Source of the DNA: Stereum hirsutum FP-91666 SS1
Taxonomy: Eukaryota; Basidiomycota; Agaricomycetes; Russulales; Stereaceae
Reading direction: 5' to 3'
DNA: 64,000 nucleotides
Assembly (NCBI RefSeq): GCF_000264905.1
Contig: NW_006763135.1
Coordinates: 473,676-537,675, forward strand
Shown here: positions 59,345 to 64,000 of the stretch, in pieces
How positions within the stretch are numbered: position 1 is the first letter of the stretch
Layout: every line of letters starts with the position of its first letter
Position numbers and translations under genes: made by a program
The notes under the pieces: generated by a model
Databases searched by the model: none
What the model was told of the DNA's origin: nothing
The model's input: the letters and a program-made list of their open reading frames with translations, nothing else

Positions 59345-61390
59345 AGGCTACTCAACGTCGCCACATTGGTTAGCCACGTAGTTAAAACACTCCCTGCAGA
59401 GTGAGGTATATGGCTGTTAAAATTTCGTTGGATGGACAGTAAAATCTATAGTGATCAACTGTATCATCCCCTCCATTCAAGGTCCTCATCAGAAGTCCGA
59501 GCACCTTTCTTCAACCTCCATCGTAGATGCTCCCATCGATGTATCTTCCCATCCTCGCCGATTTTTATCTCGTCTGGCGGCACATCCGAAACTCTCTCGA
59601 AGTACTTTTCCCGCTGGCCTTCCTTCATATTCTCTACCACACGATTCGCATATGTATATCCCACTTCACTATTACAACGCTCCACCCTTCTTCGCAGAGG
59701 GGAAGGTATATGCCAATCATGATCCTCAAGCACATAACGAACAGAGCGAATGTCACCGAAGCCAGAAACCGCGTCTACCCAGTCCTCGTTGGACGCATCG
59801 GAGGGTTTGAGACCAGCGGAGCCGAAGTCGATGAGAACAGGATGGTCGGGATCGTCCCGGCGAACGAGTATGTTTCGACGAGCGATGTCGCCGTGAATGA
59901 TTCTGAGATTACGAACGCGTCGTATTGTGTCTATGATCGCCAGTGAGACCCGCTCGGCGTCATCCGGTGTGATGGACTTCCCAACTTCGAGTTTGTCGAT
60001 AGCAACGCCGTCGATGTATTCGAGTACGAGTCCATTGACGGTCGCCATGATCGGATCCATGTAGAGAGAGGTATCGGTGGGTGCGTATTGGCATGTCCCG
60101 TAAAGGCGAGGTATACGGGTACCCTGAAGGGACGACAGGGCCCTGTATGCGGAGACTTCTTTATTGTATGTCGCCAAAATATTATCCCACTGCTCCATCT
60201 CTCTGTACCAGTCGCCATTTTCACTATCAAGCAGATCCTCCGGAATAGGTTGGGTGACGTCGGCCGTGATGGGTCCCAAATAAGACCAGTAATTGGGCCA
60301 TTGCCCGTTGCGGACATTTGTGAGACCAGTGATGAAGGACTGATGCGTGGCTGGAGTCCAAGGAGTTGTCCTGCCAAGGTCAGGTTGGCTACCTGGCTCC
60401 GTAAAACGGGGATCAACCAGTTTGAGAACCAGCCGACGAGGGAGACGAGAATGCATATCTGTCTCGACAACAAGAACTTGGCATGAGGTGAAAGGAGTGA
60501 AAGTCTTTGTCACCGAGAAGTATAGAGGGTATGAGGTACGCTGTCCTTCGGGGGTAAACTGAATTAGCAGCTGAGAGCCCGGGGCATAAGGACACGCAAT
60601 CGGACGGCTTATGTCCCATCAGTATCATGGTGATAAGAAGAAAATTCATTTTACGTACTGCATGTCCTCGATTTGGCGTTGTTGTGCAGGATGAGGTGGC
60701 ATTGTGGCGTTCAAGCGAGTGTATCCTGGAAACTCGCGATCCGAAGGACTCGTTGTGAGAGCCGTTGGTTGTGGAGGTGCTGAGCACAAAGGCTCTCTTG
60801 GGAGAAATGATCTTGGATGAGAGGCTGCTCTTATACGGACAAGTCTGATAGGGCGCATGGGTGGTCTCGTCGTCATTGATATCTTGCCTTACAAGTTAGG
60901 GTTTTGTCCTTTGTGTTACGTAAGTTGAAACTCCGCTAGAAGCCGGTTCCAACCGACCACGATCCGATTAAGAACAACCACCGTTTGCTCGGTTGACCTT
61001 AACAGACCTTTCTTGTCCTAATGCTTACAAATTATGTTGTCAGCTTGACCTTTAGTACCCAATTTACCCACAAGTCCCTCTCTGTCCTTCCGGAGATTAC
61101 GACACTTCACTGGCAAGACTCGGAGATGCAGTGAGAACACGGGTGGCACAAGGACTGAGGTCCTAAAGAGCTTGAAAGGCGGTTCAGGGATTCTCCATTA
61201 AGCCAGATACAACGAGACAATGGATCATATCTGCGACCGTTTACATAAAACACGTTGAAACGAGAATTGGACCAATCGACGTGTCTCGTTGGGCTTGAGG
61301 TAAAAGATTTTCACTTCAGATACCGATATGGTCAAATGAATTGAACAATCTGATCTTCTTGTATGTCTGTGCTTTTACCGGACAGTACCG
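59345..61390. repeat. Tandem duplication unit 1
   Basis: First of two head-to-tail units of about 2.05 kb that carry a kinase-like gene with its promoter and 3' region. Similarity to unit 2 covers coding and non-coding sequence alike; the two begin at caacgtcgccac strings (59354 and 61397). Confidence 0.9.
59464..60876 (-). CDS. Protein-kinase-like fold protein, copy 1
   Basis: Two exons, 60876-60655 and 60570-59464 (intron donor gtaaaa, acceptor ctcag), close to 442 aa. Kinase-like features: RRLVLKLVDPRF (possible beta-3 Lys), an EYIDGVAIDKLEVG hinge region, catalytic loop HGDIARRNILV (HxDxxxxN) and IDFGSAGLKP with the metal-binding DFG. The C-terminal lobe continues with SGFGDIRSVRYVLEDHDW and REKYFERVSDVPPDE. 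Its HGD loop is closer to small-molecule or APH-like kinases than to classic HRD protein kinases; many such genes occur in mushroom genomes with unknown substrates. No signal peptide or transmembrane helix. It appears to be the intact member of the duplicated pair. Confidence 0.78.
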
Positions 61391-63441
61391 GCTATCCAAC
61401 GTCGCCACACCGGTTAGTCACATTGTTAAAGCACATGCGCACATCCCCGCAGAGTGAGGGATATTGCTGTTAAAATTTCGTTGGACGGAAAGTAAAATCT
61501 ATAGTGAGCAACTGTATCATCCCCTCCAATCAAAGTCCTCGTCGCGGGTTCGAGCACCGTTCTTCAACCTCCATCGTAGATGCTCCCATCGATGTACCTT
61601 CCCATCCTCGCCTATTCTTATCTCGTCTGGCGGTACATCTGGAACTCTATCGAAGTACTTTTCCCGCTGACCTTCCTTCATATTATCTACCACACGATTC
61701 GCATACATATATCCCACTTCACTGTGACAGCACTCCACCTCCCCCCGCCGAGGGGAAGGTATATGCCAATCATACTCCTCAAGCACATAACGAACAGAAC
61801 GTATATCACCAAAACCGGAGACCGCGTGTACCCAATCCTCGTCGGACCTATCTGAGGGCTTGAGACCAGCGGAGCCGAAGTCGATGAGAACAGGATGGTC
61901 GGGATCGTCCTGGCGAACGAGTATATTTCGACGAGCGATATCGCCGTGAATGACTCTGAGATTACGAACGCGTCGTACTGTGTCTATGATCGCCAGTGAG
62001 ACGCGCTCGGCAGCATCCAGTGTGATGGACTTCCCAACTTCGAGTTTGTCCATAGCTACGCCGTCGATGTATTCGAGTGCGAGTCCATTGACGGTCGCCA
62101 TGATGGGATCCATGTAGAGAGAGGTGTCGGTGGGTGCGTATTGGCATGTCCCGTAAAGGCGAGGTATACGGGTACCCTGAAGGGACGACAGGGCCCTGTA
62201 TGCGGAGACTTCTTTATCGTATGTCGCCAATATATTAGCCCACTGCTCCATCTCTCTGTACCAGCCACCATTTTCGCTATCGTGCAGATCCTCTGGAATA
62301 GGCCGGGTGACGTCGCCCGTGATGGGTCCCAAATAAGACCAGTAATTGGGCCATTCCCCGTTGCGAACATGTGTGAGACCAGTGATGAAAGATTGATGGG
62401 TGGCCGGAGTCCAAGGAGTTGTCCTGCCGAGGTCAGGTTCGCTACCTGGTTCCGTAAAACGGGGATCGACTAGTTTGAGAACCAGCCGACGAGGGAGACG
62501 AGGATACATATCCGTCTCAACGAGGAGAACTTGGCAGGAGGTGAAAGGAGTAAAAGCCTTGGTCACCGAGAAGTATAGAGGGTATGAGGTATGCTCTCCT
62601 TCGGGAGTAAACTGAACTAGCAGCCTTGAACCCGAGGCATAAGGACACGCAATCGGACGGCTTATGTCCCATCAGTATCATGGTGATAGGAAGAAATTTT
62701 AATTTACATACTGCATGTCCTCGATTTGGCGTTGTTGTGCAGGATGAGGTGGCATTGTAGCGCTCGAGCGAGTGTATCCTGAAAATTCGCGATACAAAGG
62801 ACTAGTTTGGAGAGCCGTTGATTGTGGGGGTGCTGAACACAAAGACTCTCTTGGGAGAAATGATCTTGGACGAGAGGATGTTCTTATACGGACAAGTCTG
62901 ATAGGGCGCATTGGGTGGTCTCGTCGTCATTGATATCTTGCCTTACAAGTTAGGGTTTTGTCCTTTGTGTTACGTAAGTTGAAACTCCGCTAGAAGCCGG
63001 TTCCAACCGACCACGATCCGATTAAGAACAACCACCGTTTGCTCGGTTGACCTTAACAGACCTTTCTTGTCCTAATGCTTACAAATTATGTTGTCAGCTT
63101 GACCTTTAGTACCCAATTTACCCACAAGTCCCTCTCTATCCTTCCGAGAGATTACGGCACTTCACTGGCAAGAGATGCAGTCAGAACACGGGTGGCACAA
63201 GGACTCAAGTCCTAAAGACTCGGAGCTTGAAAGGCGGTTCAAGGATGCTCCATTAAGCCAGACACAACGAAACAATAGATCATATCTGTGACCGTTTACG
63301 TGAAACACGTTGAAACGAGAATCGAACCAATCGGCGTGTCTCACTGGGCTTGAGGTAAAAGATTTTCAGTTCATCGGATACGGTCTAATGAGATTGAACA
63401 ACCTGATCTTCTAGCATGTCTGTGCTCTTACCAGATAGTAC
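61391..63441. repeat. Tandem duplication unit 2
   Basis: Second unit, directly following unit 1 and in the same orientation. Non-coding blocks such as the region around 62940-63130 are nearly identical to 60890-61080. Confidence 0.9.
61517..62911 (-). CDS. Protein-kinase-like fold protein, copy 2
   Basis: Paralogue of the preceding gene; I count about 40 differences by eye in the 349 residues of the main exon. HGDIARRNILV and IDFGSAGLKP are kept. Exon 1 is 62911-62708 and the best in-frame second exon is 62611-61517, giving 432 aa. Two changes affect expression: an extra base near 62911-62912 puts the upstream ATG used by copy 1 out of frame, so translation must start at the next ATG; and the acceptor CAG of copy 1 reads AAGG here, so in-frame splicing needs a CAG 12 nt downstream, losing four residues. 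It may be functional or at an early stage of decay. Confidence 0.7.
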
Positions 63442-64000
63442 TGCTTCTCTCCTTCCTGTCTCAGTGGCGTGGCTCCAATACTCTGTGAAACCCGGTGCGT
63501 AGCCTTGCTTGTGTTCCTATTTAAGTTGTAACAAGAGGCATCACGCAAAAAAAAACCCTTATGCCGAGAGAAATGTATTATACCATTTTGATCTACAAAT
63601 GTCTGGAGAGAGGATCCCATTTCTTATTCTCCATCTCAAGGCCGGATTTAGTAGCTTGCCCTTGTCAGAAGTGGGCCCCTCGGGTACGGTGGCGTATACA
63701 CTTCCCTTATGCCCCACATTTACAGTCGGACAGGCATCTTGCGAACCTCGGCTTGATTTGTAACCATTGATCCTTATGGAGCTGCCTCTGCTTCTGCCCT
63801 GATGAAAGCCCCTCCGTAGGTGATGGCACCGGATCTTCGTCGAGGTGGCTTATTCTCAGCCATGCGCCACGACAGGATAACGGGTGAACGAGAGGATCAG
63901 GCATAATGCATTATCTCCTTGTTCTCGTTGTGTACCAAAACAACCCTTCCCTTACGAGACAATGAAATGTCCAGGGTATATAACGCCCAACATCCAGAAC
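62912..64000. other. End of window, no gene seen
   Basis: Contains the remainder of duplication unit 2 to about 63441, then unique sequence. A 84-codon frame at 63509-63763 has no motif support. Confidence 0.45.

Noticed and set aside
1..64000. tRNA or rRNA genes
   Set aside because: I looked for GTTCRA box-B strings with matching box A and found only matches inside coding sequence; a covariance-model scan would be decisive.

Overview
The window is from a filamentous basidiomycete (Agaricomycetes-like) nuclear genome. Genes are broken by many short introns (mostly 50-110 nt, a few as short as 34-35 nt), several start codons follow TATAAA-type boxes, and the families present (DUF6533 membrane proteins, sedolisins, alcohol oxidases, Clr2-like and Uds1 proteins) are typical of wood- or litter-decaying mushrooms. 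I see no rRNA, tRNA, CRISPR array, virus or prokaryotic operon.

Layout. 0-13.8 kb: the 3' part of a septation-related coiled-coil gene (Uds1), a Clr2-like silencing gene, and four hypothetical genes (one carrying an N-myristoylation consensus). 14.8-15.0 kb: a small Gly/His-rich protein gene. 16.3-18.2 kb: a DUF6533 seven-helix-like membrane protein. 19.1-24.0 kb: the 14-exon transmembrane RING E3 ligase TUL1 (DSC complex), with a 560-N assembly gap in one intron, sharing a 158-bp divergent promoter with the kinetochore gene NNF1 (24.1-25.1 kb). 25.3-25.8 kb: a 441-bp MITE-like element with perfect 18-bp terminal inverted repeats and a 6-bp target duplication. 26.6-28.0 kb: a secreted GH53 endo-beta-1,4-galactanase. 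28.2-35.3 kb: two tandem alcohol (methanol) oxidase genes. 36.8-44.4 kb: two more DUF6533 genes flanking the PP1 regulator GLC8/inhibitor-2. 44.6-57.4 kb: three secreted sedolisin (S53) proteases in one orientation, interrupted by an unusual hypothetical gene whose C-terminus resembles a HicA fold. 58.0-59.2 kb: a degenerate gene with a PD-(D/E)XK-like core. 59.3-63.4 kb: a 2.05-kb head-to-tail tandem duplication, each unit carrying a protein-kinase-like gene; the second copy has a shifted start codon and a damaged splice acceptor.

Functionally the accessory half fits saprotrophic growth on plant material: galactan side-chain hydrolysis, extracellular acid proteolysis, and oxidation of methanol released from pectin or lignin with H2O2 production. 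The housekeeping genes (TUL1, NNF1, GLC8, Uds1, Clr2-like) are single copy. Exon models were built by hand from splice signals and reading-frame closure; where I say the frame closes, exon lengths sum to a multiple of three.
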